A stretch of DNA of 64,000 nucleotides, from contig CM037874.1 in NCBI GenBank assembly GCA_021292105.1, positions 56,057,539 to 56,121,538 on the forward strand, read 5' to 3'. A model generated the notes under the pieces. That model saw only the letters and a list, made by a program, of their open reading frames with translations. It ran no database searches and had not been told where the DNA came from. Both the position numbers and the translations under genes were made by a program. This document shows, piece after piece, positions 25,923-40,900 of this stretch (positions are counted from its first letter, which is position 1; each line of letters opens with the position of its first letter). Origin of the DNA: Anadara kagoshimensis (Eukaryota > Mollusca > Bivalvia > Arcoida > Arcidae).

Positions 25923-27892
25923 GCATGTAAACATATCTTGTAAACCTTTTATTGATTTTACATGTGACTCCTAATAATGTCTCGATTTGCACATGTCATT
26001 AGGAAGTCATATATAGAGTAGTCGAGTGCTAAAATAGACGAAAGTAATATGAAAATTTTAAAAAGCTATTTCTGTCGCTCAAAAATAAAATTTTAGTAGT
26101 TGATGTATAAATAGGAGCCTTTTCTTGATTAGATTACCTAAAGGTAGTAATAAACGAAAACGTTACGATTAGGATGTGATAAAGGCTTATAACCAATAGT
26201 TACAATTAAATTATTTTAACTGAAAATTCCATTTATTTTACTTTGTGAATTTTACAATTCTTAAATGCTTTTTGTTTAATCTAATTTGTCTTCGTTTTAA
26301 AACAAAAATTCGTTCAAATTTGATTTACAAACTTGATTATATCAAGATAAATTTCATAATGTGTTTAGTATGGATTGCTGTGAAATTATATTGATAGTCG
26401 GCTGAAAAAATTAGCTCTAAAAACTGTATTACTGTTTTAAGAGATATCTCTTAACTAAAATTTTCCTTATCTTTTCGCAATCTAAAAACTGCTTCTATTG
26501 AATAATACCCTGCGTATGTGTATGAGCCAAAATAACGAGTCGTAAAAAATTTACTTCAGCGAAACTAAATCTGTCTAGCACTTTGCTTTACGCCTTGGAT
26601 TTATGACTCTAGTACGTCTAGTGTTACCTTATGTTTGCTTTATGCACTTGGATCCTGGAGACAAGACATAAGACCTACCATTTTTGAAGAAACTGTAAAA
26701 TTAGACATTTTGGTCCTCACTAATAGAAATAACCCTTTGCTGCCCCCTTAAATACTTGTGATGTTTATTCCATTGAAAACTATTCCCCGTCTTTAAAGGT
26801 TTTCTTCAGCATGTCCCTTCAATGGATATTAAAGGATAAACACGTAAAAGAAGAAGTATAATTTTCAGTTTGAAGATCCGATCCAGTTTTGTTTTCGTGA
26901 CATATGGGATTTTCAAATACAACATAAAAAATAGACAAATCTTTAAGGCGTGTATTTTACATTATAAAAACTGTAATCAACTAAATCTGTGATAAAACAG
27001 GCAGTGGTAAAAAACAACCGATAGATAAATAACAGTGTTAAATCTATGATTTTTTAGCAGACCATGTGAATAAAATTAATATTTGCATCATTGAGACTTA
27101 AAACAAAAAATCAAAAGTCTATCCAAAGTTTTCTTTGAATTTGCGAAAACGCGATGTCAATGGCCTAGGTAAAAAAAACAACTAAAAGCGTTTTGTGACA
27201 AAACCTCTGACTCATTGTGTATACTTTAAGCTGTCTTGGCAGTGAATTATTGCTAATCAAAACATTTCACGACGAAAGTCGATGATAGCTGTGTTTTGTT
27301 GTAAAACATTTTTCCTAAGGAATCCTTGAAACACACACGAACTTAAATCTGAAGGCCATTGACAAATATTAGGAGGAAAGCTGAAAGTGTTTTCGTAACA
27401 AAGCCACTCAATAAATAAATGCCGTCTGCACTTTAAAATGTCTAAACAAAACAAGGACTGTAAACACAAAATATATTATTTGTCATGAATTAAAGATTTT
27501 CGTGATAATCTCATGCAGTTTCAACTTTGCACGAAATAGGGAACGCCAAATCTGCACTGGAAATTAAACCTATCTGGATATGTAGAATGTTACTGATGTT
27601 GGAATCAAATTATTTCAACATTTTGAAAAAGGGGTTTGCTTTTTGGCTATGTATATTGTAGGCGGTTATTTAGGTTGTCATCGAACCAGAAAGGATGTTA
27701 CCATGTAAAAGTCATCAGAATTTCAGCTTTTTTTGTTGTAAGAAATAAGAAGAGAACATTTGACACATTTTGCAACACATTGTTGTACCGTTTCCAAATC
27801 ATGGTTCTTCCAACTCACGATGCTTTGTTAGACATAGAACGTAGGAAGCAACTTTTATTGGTTGAATTCACCAAGGTCCTTTTTAACTCTTT

Positions 27893-28000
27893 CAGAGCAC
27901 CAAACTTCAGTGGAAATTGACGCATAAACCTAACTGCAGTTCACATTTTTAAAAGTTTTTCTATGCTGTTGTATTGTGATTTGAACATGAAACAAGGTGT
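27893..28000 (+). repeat. Old tail remnant in unit D (plus)
   Basis: AGAGCACCAAACTTC, GTGGAAATTGACGCATAAAC and TTGTATTGTGATTTGAACAT mirror the tail sequence (GGAGCACCCGGCCTC, GTGGAAGTTCACGTGTCTAA, GGATTGTGATTCGGACAT). It is present in all units at this phase. Confidence 0.5.
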
Positions 28001-28594
28001 TTTTGTTTTGGCTGTTAGAATTGTGCTTTCCCATGGATCTCTATGTACGTGTTTTGATCTTTTGGTAATTGTTATTAGGACATGGTATATTTATTTTTAA
28101 TTTATCATTATGTATTTGGTAATTGGTATTTTTGTCTGGATTTTAAAATCAATTCAAAAATTTATCTTTAATTGCCCTCTTTAAACAATTGATAAATTAA
28201 ATATGAAGAGAAATAAAATAAAAGTGCATGTTTCAAGGATTCCCTATTTGATGATTGAATTTTATAAATATTACGTAATTCATACCATGTGGCACGAGTA
28301 AATAAGTTACTATATAAAGACAATCGATAAAAATGCTTGTCTAGACAATTGCGATAATTTTTGGATTAAAATGGAGTTATCTTTTAAAGGGATTAAAAAT
28401 ACATGCATAACCCTGCTCCGCACTTATGTCATGAATAAAAAAGTTTTAATGCATCAGAAACACACTATATTTCCTGACCAAGGAGAAATTTTTTTTCTAT
28501 CATTCATTCTATGATTGTACTACACTGTATAATACTACAATTCTAGTAACAGAAAAAATTGAAAGAAAAAAAAACCACAAGCAGCGCTAGGATA

Positions 28595-28765
28595 AGAAAG
28601 TTAAACCAGATGCTTCGGAAGGGTAAGCTCATTCTGTTTAGCTAGCTACATCCAAAACATATGGATCATAATTGAGAATAAAAGAAACATGGAACTATTG
28701 TCTTTTAAACATATGAGGAAAATGTGGATTTAGAGGCAACCTTCTTCTTAACGATATTGTGACGA
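28595..28765 (-). repeat. Old tail remnant in unit D (minus)
   Basis: ACCAGATGCTTCGGAAGGGT, CTGTTTAGCTAGCTACATCC and AAAGAAACATGGAACTAT match the minus-strand tail and the adjoining region in order. Together with the plus copy ~0.6 kb upstream it makes a converging pair found in every unit. Confidence 0.55.
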
Positions 28766-28973
28766 ATGCCATAAACATTTTTGAGATTCTAGATATAAAC
28801 CAAGGTTTGATTTTCCATCACACATAAGCAATTTGATGTAGGCATCATGGTATGAAGGTTATTGTTGGAACACAAAAATAGGTTTTATAGACAGGAATTA
28901 CAAGTACCACATGTAATATGTAAGTCAAATAAACTTACCATCGCCTGTTTGATTGGAAATGTCCATATAGTCA

Positions 28974-28987
28974 GTTACCATGGAAAC
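28974..28987. promoter_or_regulatory. RFX X-box-like motif in the unit
   Basis: GTTACCATGGAAAC fits the loose X-box pattern (GTNRCC, two-base gap, RGNAAC). It recurs at the same phase in E (38,191-38,204), B (10,253-10,266, GTAACC) and F (51,556-51,569, one change) and is weaker in A (about 941). No transcription unit is visible next to it, so any binding role is speculative. Confidence 0.2.
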
Positions 28988-31900
28988 AAAAACAAACAGT
29001 TTTTATTTTTGTGGTGTGGAGGAAGGTTTTTTATTTATATCGAGTAATCGGATGATAAAAATCTCAATCAGGACTTAAAGCAATATTACTCCGCCCTACC
29101 ATTCTCCAACCTCTTAAATCTGAAGCACTTGGTCTCTCCATGTAATCTTTGCCAAATAATATTGTTTATACCATAATTGTTAATAGTCGTCTGAACACAA
29201 ACGCGAATACACGACCTTGCTGTTGTATTACAACGACGCAAGATTGATATTTTCAGCTGAATGACAAAGATTTTGATACAGACATCACCAGTCATCATAA
29301 AAAACGTAACAGGACAACAAGATAAACTTCACAGCAAAACAAAGTGACAGAAACATAAATGAATGAGCAATAAGGAAAGCATCAAAACAAAAGAATCGAT
29401 AGAAAGAAAAAATGACTGAATATGAAGGAGAAATAAAAACATAACGGCAAAACGCAGAGATGGAAAGAAAAACATAAATAAATCACTTACCGAGAAACAT
29501 TTTATTTATTTTGCACCCAAAAGACTCTTTAGATCATTGAGTGTATTATGTAAATTATGATTATTTTCACTGAAGATGATATTAGATTAAATTATTAAAA
29601 ATATTGTACAGACAGCAAAAAGTATCTGGTAAAGAAATGTGTTATATCTTCAAGTGGTATTTTTTGGTATGTGCTAAATGCATGTGTATATTAACTTTAA
29701 AAGAATTTTACTTATATACACTGTAAGCAGTTAGTTGCATTATTATAGTATCATAATTAAAAGACTGTATCTTTATGCAATGTTCGCAAACAAACCAAAA
29801 GTTAATTTAGTTCATTTCATTGCGTTTTGTACTAAAATATTAATGAGATACTGTAGAGACAACAATTTCGTTCTGAAATGGTCCCAAATAAAAGATTGGA
29901 GAGACCCGGTGATGTAGTGACAGCTATTTCTTCTGACATGTTTGCAAAAAAGTGTTTTAGGTAATTGTAAGCTGTTTTGTACAATATGCCTTTGTATTAA
30001 GTAGGGGTTTCTTCTAATCTTGTTTCTGTCTTGACAGCAGATTGTCGTTTGGTGGTGTAAAGGAAACAACTTTTGCAAGTCTTTATCTTTTTAAGTTCCA
30101 GAGAGCGTCTAGTTCTAGCGTCTAAGAAGGACACTTTTTGCCATATTTAAGACTTCGTCATGACTGACTAGATGGATCTTGATGTTTTGGTCGATATAAT
30201 TCATGTTAAGTTCTACAATGCTCGTTTTTTTAACATGTTCTTTCTCCTTCTTTCAGTTCATAACATGATTAATCTTTTGTAAATACATTGGAGCTATTAT
30301 AATCCGTAAATGTGAGAGGTAACGTGTTTCTAATATTTTCTTTTCATTTTAAATGCAATTTTGAAACTTTTGTAACAATATCATTTTTTCTGTGATTTTT
30401 GTCGATAAATCTGTTTTGCGTTGTTGTACTCCAACTTCAGTGGTTTTTAAACCCAGATGCTTGTGTTTTACGTTGTCTTGCTCTCTAAAACATAATTTTG
30501 AGAATATGAAAACACAAAAGGAAAACAGGTGAATTTTTGCGAATTTTTCTGACAATCTTGACCGTTTTGTGTGTATGATGAACAATTTGAAACTGCCACT
30601 GAAAAACTATGTGCATGCATAATATGTAATATAAAACATATGTGTATTAAAATTATACTCCACTGTGTAATTCACTAAACTAATATAATTAAAAAGGCAT
30701 TTGTGTAAGCTTGTTTTCAAATGTGAGAAATACATATTGTCGAAGATAGAACAACATAATTTGATCAGGCGAGTTTTCTTCTAAGTTACATGTATGGTAT
30801 ATGCTCATAGTTTATAAATGTGATTGAGTCATTGTCACAGATAATGTCATACTACAGCCCTTTTGTGCCACTAAGCAAAAAAAGTAAATTCTTCGACAAG
30901 AATAAAAACGCGGAACCAGGTATCGAACTCATAGTTGCTAGATACCTTGTGTTGTAAACCTAAAAACTAATTAGTAAAAACTCATTGATATAGCTGGTAT
31001 ATCAATGATGAAATAATTAAGAAATAAAAATATCAATGGAAGTATATTTGTTATAGTCCCAAATTTTCGCCGAATTTAAGATTATCATACACAAACAATA
31101 CTGGTCCATGCCCAGACCAAAAATACAAAATAAAAAAAAAGGTTTGAAAACTTGAAAACTTGAAAACTGTAAGTAGCTACAATGGCCACGCGAGTATTCA
31201 AAATTGAGAATGATGAAACTATGGATCTATTTAATCTATAGGTATGTTAGATACACATACATTACACTTATCAACAATATTTTGAAGACTTCCAAACGTC
31301 GTTATGTAAGAAAAATCAGATCGCACTTAGCATTGTACCACAGAACACGTCGTTCAATTGCACCAATGATTAAATACACAAATAGTTGTTATATTAATGT
31401 ATTGACGGTTTTATTAGAATACCACATTTAATCCAAGAATGTCTTGCTGTGATCATCATTAGTCAGATTAATTATTAACTCATGTGTTTTTTGTTCTTAT
31501 TTACCCAGGTTTTATGGCTGGTTAAATGACTCCATGTCAATAAATGTCGGATGTGACTTTTATATATTTATTTTAAACGTTTTCAAAATGCTTTACTTCG
31601 CGCAGTCTCTGATGTTGGATTCGCAGTGCATCAGCAAATTAAAGCTAACTCGCTAATTAATCTTGTCGGTAGAATTATATGAAAAAGTCCTAATTTTGGT
31701 TAGTATATTCTTGTCCTGTCTTTGCAAACCACTAGTTCACATGTTGTCGGTAGTTTAATTATCAATAGCATTCAATTTTTTTTGTATGTTCTTGTCTAAA
31801 GTTGGTTGTTTTTGATGAACTTTATTGTTTGGTGTTTGGTTAGATTTGCTTTTCTTTTTTTGACTTTACCGTTAACTAATCGTTCCCATTGTTGGTAGTT

Positions 31901-34900
31901 TCATAATCAGTTGTTCCAAAATTTGTTTTAATTGTCTTTTTTCTTTCCTTTCTGGACTATGCTGTTGAGCTAAAGTGTTTCATTTTCTTGGTTGCATTAA
32001 CTTTTCTTGACTTGCCTTAGCAATAAATAAATCGTTCACATCTCGTTTGTATTTTTAAAACCAGACGTCCCAATATTTATTTGTTTGTCTTTTTTGTCTT
32101 TTGTAAACTTTTGGTATTGTGTACTTAGTTACATTGGCAGTACCCAAGTACATGTTTTTTCAGTTTTTCAGCAACTTTAATATTATCTTGTGAATGCAGA
32201 ATTAGTAAATTATAACTGCAATGGGATGTCATTGGAAAAGCATCCCATAAACGAACCCCGGCGTAAGCATTTGGCCCCTCAGCATATGTATCTTAAAAAC
32301 AAAAAGCAAATGGCAAGTTCATTTACCCAAAGATTGTTCAATTAAAAGTTTCATATAGATCTGTTAAATATTTTCTTTGAGAAACGTCAAGGACAAAAAG
32401 TTGTCCAGAAGAAATAAAGTAAACACTATATGCCCGCCCATTCCTGATGCGCTGAAAGACATAATATTGAATATTATTTGAGCAATGAAACAAAGGTAAA
32501 TAATAATTAGTGTAAATATGTGAATCTGGAAGTAACTGGTTTGCACTCATTACTTCCATCGAGATCATCAAGGCCATCTAAACACAGACACAGACTTATA
32601 CATTAAGGGAAATACCAAAATTTGTTACTATAATGATATTGTGTAACTGCTAATGCTTCTCTAATAATACTGCATTTATTCCAAAAATATCCCGTTGCTC
32701 TGGATAATTAATAACTTATGTGGAAAAGTTTGGGTAATTATGTAAAACTATAAATGTCTTCAGAGTTATAAGCAAACAATTTTGACCTGTCCGCTTGGCC
32801 TTTTATTAGGAAAATCCTCATGTAAGATGAACTATCCAATACATGGGTAATGTTATAATATGCCCGGCTGATAATAAACAATGCATGTTCCTGTGATACC
32901 CATAAGTAAATATCTGTGTATCATATACGTATATAAACTAGGCCATTATATCAATTTATTATAAAGGTAAAGCGGACAGGTCAATGTCATTTGCCTATAC
33001 AAGTTTTTGGTTCGAGGTTATAATTGTATCTTCTAAATTTGTTTGATTGATGATACATATTTTTGTCATTTTTTGTCTGGAGAGTATGACGTACACGGTT
33101 AATTCGTTCCGTTGTTTTGTGGATTTCACTTGACTCTACACAGTGAGTGTTATTAAAACGTATGTCTTGCCTGCAGTTAAAAATATGTAGGTGGTCAAAA
33201 TGTTTCAAAATCTACATTAAACTAAGGTTCAATTTGCAAGGCTATATGTTGTACCTAGTTACTATCTTGAAGATTAGATAGTGACATACCAGATCGGCAT
33301 CTACACATGAGAAGCTACCCTATTTCACTGTGTACATACTTTGATTTTACAATTGTGTAATTTGAATATGGATTGGTATATTTATTTCTAATCTGTGGTG
33401 TTTTTTTCAGATTCAATTCGTATATAGTATTTCGGTGCGTACCCGTTGCATTACAATAGTTATTTTTACACACACGTTTTCAGCCTTAATAGTTTTATTT
33501 CTTTGGTAAATAATTTTTTTTATTATACCTCATGCTATTGCATCCTTCTGTTTATTAAGTGCTCATGTAAGCGCCGATGAGAAGAAATACCTTTTGCTAT
33601 TACGAAGCAATGTCAACCAGGAAAATGAATTCATAAAAGTTAACGATAAAATTCTTATGCTTGAAAATATTTAGCAATTTTCCCTTGCACTCAAAGTCTC
33701 CGTTAAAGTCATAGAGTACACAAACGCCAAATACACCATGAGTACAAAGTGGATTAATAAATAACTATATAGACGGCGATGTTTTACATAAAGATTTGTT
33801 ATACAATTAACTGTATTAAGACCTGCTGGGTAAATAAATAAATACATATCCATATCATGATTCAGTACATTTTAGTGGTAATCATTTCAGAACTTTTCAC
33901 ACTTATATAAAACTGTGTTATTTGTTGAAGTACGATGATACCTTGTCTGAAATTTATCTGGCAAGAGGTGTGAAAAAATGACTACATATATATGCTTCTC
34001 AACATGTACATGATGGAATCTGCTACATAATGTTACGGAACTAAACAAAACATTTTATAAAGATATGTCGATTGCACTGCTATTAGTTCAAACCCTGAAG
34101 CTTGCGATCTCAAATTTGATCAGATATGTTTATTTATTCGTTCATATCAAATCTGCACCATTTATTTAAAATAATTCAGAAAGACAGTTTTTTTTGGATG
34201 CACCAAACTCGATTTAATTTCAGATTTACCATATTAACACTCTTAAGATCACAACAACGGCTAAACCTTGAACCCAGTAACCGCGAGTCGGAAACCTTAA
34301 AAACTCCATCATGTATATCCACAATAGACATAACTGGGATATAATAAGTAATGTTTTAAAGAGAAAAATGTTTTTAATTATTTGCAGTTATTGGTATTAA
34401 TATTAAACTACTGTACACACCATTAACTCGCATTTTGTTGTAATAGATGATAGTTAAGGTATTTGAGTGCAAACATTTACATGAAAGCTAATGCAAAACT
34501 GAACGCATATATGTATACATATTTTTAAATTTTAAAAAATGTAGCTACTTAAAAATGGATGCTTACATTTCGAATTCCGCAGGACTCGACGTAATTTCCC
34601 TAGGGGAAGTTCAAATGTTTAACAAATCTGACTTCAAAGGTTATTTCTGATTATGTACGTCTAAATTAGAGCGATACGAAAAAGTAAATTCGCAATAAAA
34701 TGGTTCTAGTGTTGTTTAATATTCATAACTATTATTATTTAATTTACAACATTAATATTTTAAAACTGAGATATGTTATATCATACCAAATGTCAACATT
34801 TCTTACTTCAAAAGGTTATAGACAAAAAATGATCTGATTTGTATTTCTAAATATAAGCGCACTGGCATGGATAGCTAACGTATGGAAACTCATGGCGCCA

Positions 34901-37900
34901 TTTGCTGAAATTTAAAATGAGAATTGAGAGATCTATGGATTATTGCAAACATAAGTACAGATGATTAATGTGTATTTTTACTGTTTATATATAGAAGCAA
35001 GAAAACAAAACAAAACAAACATGTAAACATATCTTGTAAACCTTTTATTGATATTTCATGTGACTCCTAATAATGTCTCGATTTGCACATGTCATTAGGA
35101 AGTCATATATAGAGTAGTCGAGTTCTAAAATAGACGACAGTAATATGAAAATTTTAAAAAGCTATTTCTGATCGCTCAAAAATAAAATTTTAGTAGTTGA
35201 TGTATAAATAGGAGCCGTTTCTTGATTAGATTACCTAAAGGTAGTTATAAACGAAAACGCCACGATTACGATGAGATAAAGGCTAATAAACAATAGTTAC
35301 AATTAAATTATTTTAACTGAAAATTCCATTTATTTTACTTTGTGAATTTTACAATTCTTAAATGCTTTTTATTTAATTTAATTTGTCTTCGTTTTAAAAC
35401 AAAAATTGTTTCAAATTTGATTTACAAACTTGATTATATCAAGATAAATTTCATAAAGTGTTTAGTATGCATTGCTGTGAAATTATATTGATAGTCGGCT
35501 GAAAAAAATTAGCTTTAAAAACTGCATTACTGTTTTTAGAGGTATCTCTTAACTAAAATTTTCCTTATCTTTTCGCAATCTAAAAACTGCTTCTATTGAA
35601 TAATACCCTGAGTATAATGTATGAGCCAAAATAATGAGTCGTAAATAATTTACTTCAACGAAACTAAATCTGTCGTACACTTTGCTTTACGCCTTTGATT
35701 TACGACTCTAGTACGTCTAGTGTTACCTTATGTTTGCTTTATGCACTTGATCCCTGGCGACAAGAGACATATGACCTAATACTTTTTTAAGAAACTGTAA
35801 AATTAGATATTTTGGCCCTGACCAATAGAAATAACCCTTTGCTGCCACGTCAAATACTTGTGATGTTTCTTTCATTGAAAACTATTTCCACCGTCTTTAA
35901 GGCTTTCCTTCAGCATGTCGATTCAATGGATATTCAAGGATATAAAACGTAAAAGAAGAAGTATAATTTTCAGTTTGTTGATCCGATCCAGTTTTGTTTT
36001 CGTGACATATGGGATATTTTCAAATACAAGATAAAAAAATAAGACAAATCTTTTAGGCGTGTCTTTTACATTGAAAAACGTGTAATCAACTAAATCTGTT
36101 ATAAAACAGACAGCGGTAAAAAACAACCGATAGATAAATAACAGTGTTAAATCTATGATTTTTATAATAGACCATTTTCAAAATATTAAACTTTGCATCA
36201 TTGAGACGTCTTAAAACAAAAAAAATCAAATAATCTATCCTAAAGTTTCCTTTGAATTTGCGAAAACGCGATGTAAATGGCCTAGGTTAAAAAACAACTG
36301 AAAGCGGTTTGTGACAAAACGTCTGGCTCTTGTGTATTCTTCAAGCTGTCTTAGCAGTGCATTATTGTTAATCAAAACATCTCACGAAGAAAGACGATGA
36401 TAGCTGTGTTTTATTGTAAAAACATTATCTTTAAGGAATCCTTGAAACATACACAAACTTAAATCTGAAGGTCTTCGACAAATACTAGAAGGAAAGCTGA
36501 AAGTGTTTTCGTAACAAAGCCACTCAATAAATAAATGCCGTCTGCACTAAACAGAACAAGGCTGTAAATACAAAACATTATTATTATTGTCATGAATTAA
36601 AGTTTTTCGTGATAATCTCACTGCAGCTTCAACTTTGCACGAAATAGTAAACGTCAAATCTGCACTGGAAATTAAACCCATCTAGATATGTAGAATGTTA
36701 CTGATGTTGGAATCAAATTATTTCAACATTTTGAAAAGGGGTTTGCCGATTGGTTATGGCTATTAATTAAAACATATAGCTATCCTGACATTGTAAACGT
36801 TATTGTGGTGGAACCATTGCATTTTAACATTTTGAAAATTGTTTTGTTTTTGGCTATGTATATTGTGGGCGATCATTTAGGTTGTCATCGAACCAGAAGG
36901 AATGTTACCATGTAAAAGGCACTAGGATTTCAGCTTTTTTGTCGTAAGAAATAACAAGAAAACATTTGACACACTGTGTAACACATTGTTGTACCGTTTC
37001 CAAATCATGGTTCTTCCAACTCACGATGCTTTGTTGGACATAGAACATAGGAAGCAACTTTCATTGGTTGAATTCACCAAGGTCCTTTTTTACTCTTTAG
37101 AGCACCAAACCTCGCTTCTCTAGTTGAAGTTGACGCATAAACCAAACTGCAGTTCACATTTTTAAAAGTTTTTCTATGCTGTTGTATTGTGATTTGAACA
37201 TGAAACAAGGTGTTTTTGTTTTGGCTGTTAGAATTGTGCTTTACCATGGATCTCTATGTACGTGTTTTGATCTTTTGGTATTTTTATTAGGACATGGTAT
37301 GTTTATTTTTAATTTTATCATTATGTGTTTGGTAATTGGTATTTTTATCTGGATTTTAAAATCAATTCAAAAATTTATCTTTAATTGCCCTCTTTGAACA
37401 ATTGATAAATTAAATATGAAGAGAAATAAAATAAAAGTGCATGTTTCAAGGATTCCCTATTTGATGATTGAATTTTATAAATATTACGTAATTCATACCA
37501 TGTGGCACGAGTAAATTAGTTACTATATAAAGACAATCGATAAAAATGCTTGTCTAGACAATTGCGATAATTTTTGGATTAAAATGGAGTTATCTTTTAA
37601 AGGGATTAAAAATACATGCATAACCCTGCTCCGCACTTATGTCATGAATAAAAAAGTTTTAATGCATCAGAAACACACTATATTTCCTGACCTAGGAGAA
37701 TTCTTTTTTTTTCTATCATTCATTCTATGATTGTACTACACTGTATAATACTACAATTCTAGTAACAGAAAATAATTGAAAGAAAAAACCACAAGCAGCG
37801 CTAGGATAAAGAAAGTTAAACCAGATGCTTCGGAAGGGTAAGCTCATTCTGTTTAGCTAGCTACATCCAAAACATATGGACTCATAATTGAGAATAAAAG

Positions 37901-40900
37901 AAACATGGAACTATTGTCTTTTAAACATATTGAGGAAAATGTGGATTTAGAGGCAACCTTCTTCTTAACGATATTGTGACGAATGCCATAAACATTTTTG
38001 AGATTCTAGATATAAACCAAGGTTTGATTTTCCATCACACATAAGCAATTTGATGTAGGCATCATGGTATGAAGGTTATTGTTGGAACACAAAAATAGGT
38101 TTTATAGACAGGAATTACAAGTACCACATGTAATATGTAAGTCAAATAAACTTACCATCGCCTGTTTGATTGGAAATGTCCATATAGTCAGTTACCATGG
38201 AAACAAAAACAAACAATTTTTTATTTTTGTGGTGTGGAGGAAGGTTTTTTATTTATATCGAGTAATCGGATGATAAAAATCTCAATCAGGACTTAAAGCA
38301 ATATTACTCCGCCCTACCCTTCTCCAACCTCTTAAATCTGAAGCACTTGGTCTCTCCATGTAATCTTTGCCAAATAATATTGTTTATACCATAATTGTTA
38401 ATAGTCGTCTGAACACAAACGCGAATACACGACCTTGCTGTTGTATTACAACGACGCAAGATTGATATTTTCAGCTGAATGACAAAGATTTTGATACATA
38501 CATCACCAGTCATCATAAAAAACGTAACAGGACAACAAGATAAACTTCACAGCAAAACAAAGTGACAGAAACATAAATGAATGAGCAATAAGGAAAGCAT
38601 CAAAACAAAAGAATCGATAGAAAGAAAAAATGACTGAATATGAAGGAGAAATAAAAACATAAGGGCAAAACGCAGAGATGGAAAGAAAAAACATAAATAA
38701 ATCACTTACCGAGAAACATTTTATTTATTTTGCACCCAAAAGACTCTTTAGATCATTGAGTGTATTATGTAAGTTTTGATTATTTTCAGTGAAGATGATA
38801 TTAGATTAAATTATTAAAAATATTGTACAGACAGCAAAAAGTATCTAATAGGATTTTTCGGTAAAGAAATGTGTTATATCTTCAAGTGGTATTTTTTGGT
38901 ATGTGCTAATAGCATGTGTATATTAACTTTAAACGAATTTTACTTATTTACACTGTAAGCAGTTTGTTAAAGTATTATAGTATCATATTTAACAGACTGT
39001 ATCTTTATGCAATGTTCGCAAACAAACCAAAAGTTAATTTAGTTCATTTCATTGCGTTTTGTACTAAAATATTAATGAGATACTGTTCTGAAATGTTCCC
39101 AAATAAAAGATTGGAGAGACCCGGTGTTGTAGTGACAGCTATTTCTTCTGACATGTTTGCAAAAAAGTGTTTTAGGTAATTGTAAGCTGTTTTGTACTAT
39201 ATGCCTTTTGTACGGGTTTCTTCTAAACTTGTTTCTGTGTTGCCACCAGTTTGTCGTTTGTTGGTGTAAAGGAAACATATTTTGCAAGTATTTATCTTTT
39301 TAAGTTCCAGAGAAAGTCTAGCTGCTAGAAAGGACACTTTTTGCCAAATTTAAGACTTCATCATGATTGACTAGATGGATATCTCAAATAAAACTTGATG
39401 TTTTGATTGATATAATTCAGATCTACAATGCTCGTTTTTTTAACATGTTCTTTCTCTTTCAGTTCATAACATGATTAATCTTTTGTAAATACATTGGAGC
39501 TATTATAATCCGTAAATGTGAGAGGTAACGTGTTTCTAATATTTCCTTTTCATTTTAAATGCAATTTTAAATCTTTTGTAACAATATCATTTTTATCTGT
39601 GATTTTTGTCGATAAATCTGTTTGGCGTTGTTGTACTCCAACTTCAGTGGTTTTTAAACCCAGATGCTTGTGTTTTACGTTGTCTTGCTCTCTAAAACAT
39701 AATTTTTAGAATATGAAAACACAAAAGGAAAACAGGTGAATTTTTGCGAATTTTTCTGACAATCTTGACCGTTTTGTGTGTATGATGAACAATTTGAAAC
39801 TGCCACTGACAAACTATGTGCATGCATAATATATAATATAAAACATATGTGTATTAAAATTATACCCCACTGTGTAATTCACTAAACTAATATAATTAAA
39901 AAGGCATTTGTGTAAGCTTGTTTTCAAATGTGAGAAATACATATTGTTGAAGATAGAACAACATAATTTGACCAGGAGAGTTTTCTTCTAAGTTACATGT
40001 ATGGTATATGCTCATAGTTTATAAATGTGATTGAGTCATTGTCATAGATAATGTCATACTACAGCCCTTTTGTGACACTAAGCAAAAAAATTAAATTCTT
40101 CGACAAGAATAAAAACGCGGAACCAGGTATCGAACTCATAGTTGCTAGATACCTTGTGTTGTAAACCTAAAAACTAATTAGCAAAAACTCATTGATATAG
40201 CTGGTATATGAATGATGAAATAATTAAGAAATAAAAATATCAATGGAAGTATATTTGTTATAGCCCCAAATTGTCGCCGAATTTAAGGTTATCATACACA
40301 AACAATACTGGTCCATGCCCAGACCAAAAATACAAAATAAAAAATGGTTTGAAAACTGGAAAATTCAGCTTCCACTAGAGAAATGAGTCCAAGTGTTCTA
40401 GAAGAGAACCACATATTGTGTAAGTAGCTACAATGGCCACGCGAGTATTCAAAATTGATAATGGAAGAAACATGAAACTATGTGTCTTTATAATCTATGG
40501 TTATGTTTGATACACAAACATTATACTTATCAACAATATTTTGAAGACTTCCAAGCGTCGTTATGTAAGAAAAATCAGATTGCACTCAACTTTGTATCAC
40601 AGAACACGTCGTTCAATTGCACCAATGATTAAATACACAAATAGTTGTTATATTAATGTATTGCAATGATTTTATTAGAATACCACATTTAATCCAAGAA
40701 TGTCTTGCTGTGATCATCATTAGTCAGATTAATTAATAACTCAGTGTTTTTTGTTCTTATTTACCCAGGTTTTATGGCTGGCTAAATGACTCCAAGTCAA
40801 TAAATGTCGGATGTGACTTTTATATATTTATTTTAAACGTTTTCAAAATGCTTTACTTCGCGCAGTCTCTGATGTTGGATTCGCAGGGCATCGGCAAATT

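Larger units (their letters stand above)
18392..27824 (+). repeat. Array unit C (~9.4 kb)
   Basis: Third unit. The first ~1.6 kb (18,392 to about 20,000) resembles A and B. From about 20,000-20,100 onward it becomes nearly identical to D and E, which marks the start of a recent triplication. It contains a stretch at about 19,741-19,920 that I could not match to the other units. It keeps the old tail remnant at 22,010 and the empty AAATTT site at 26,316-26,321. Near 26,900-27,800 it shares derived changes with E against D, including loss of about 100 bp that D keeps at 36,753-36,851. Confidence 0.85.
27825..37030 (+). repeat. Array unit D (9,206 bp, high identity to C and E)
   Basis: Fourth unit and the cleanest one, with no large insertion, so it serves as the reference length. 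By eye it differs from C and E at only a few percent of sites over most of its length. It lacks the old tail remnant near 31,150 and has a 10-bp repeat (TTGAAAACTT-like) in its place, a loss shared with B. It keeps an ancestral-looking ~100 bp at 36,753-36,851 that C and E have lost. The empty AAATTT site is at 35,413-35,418. No frame is conserved against C and E. Confidence 0.9.
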
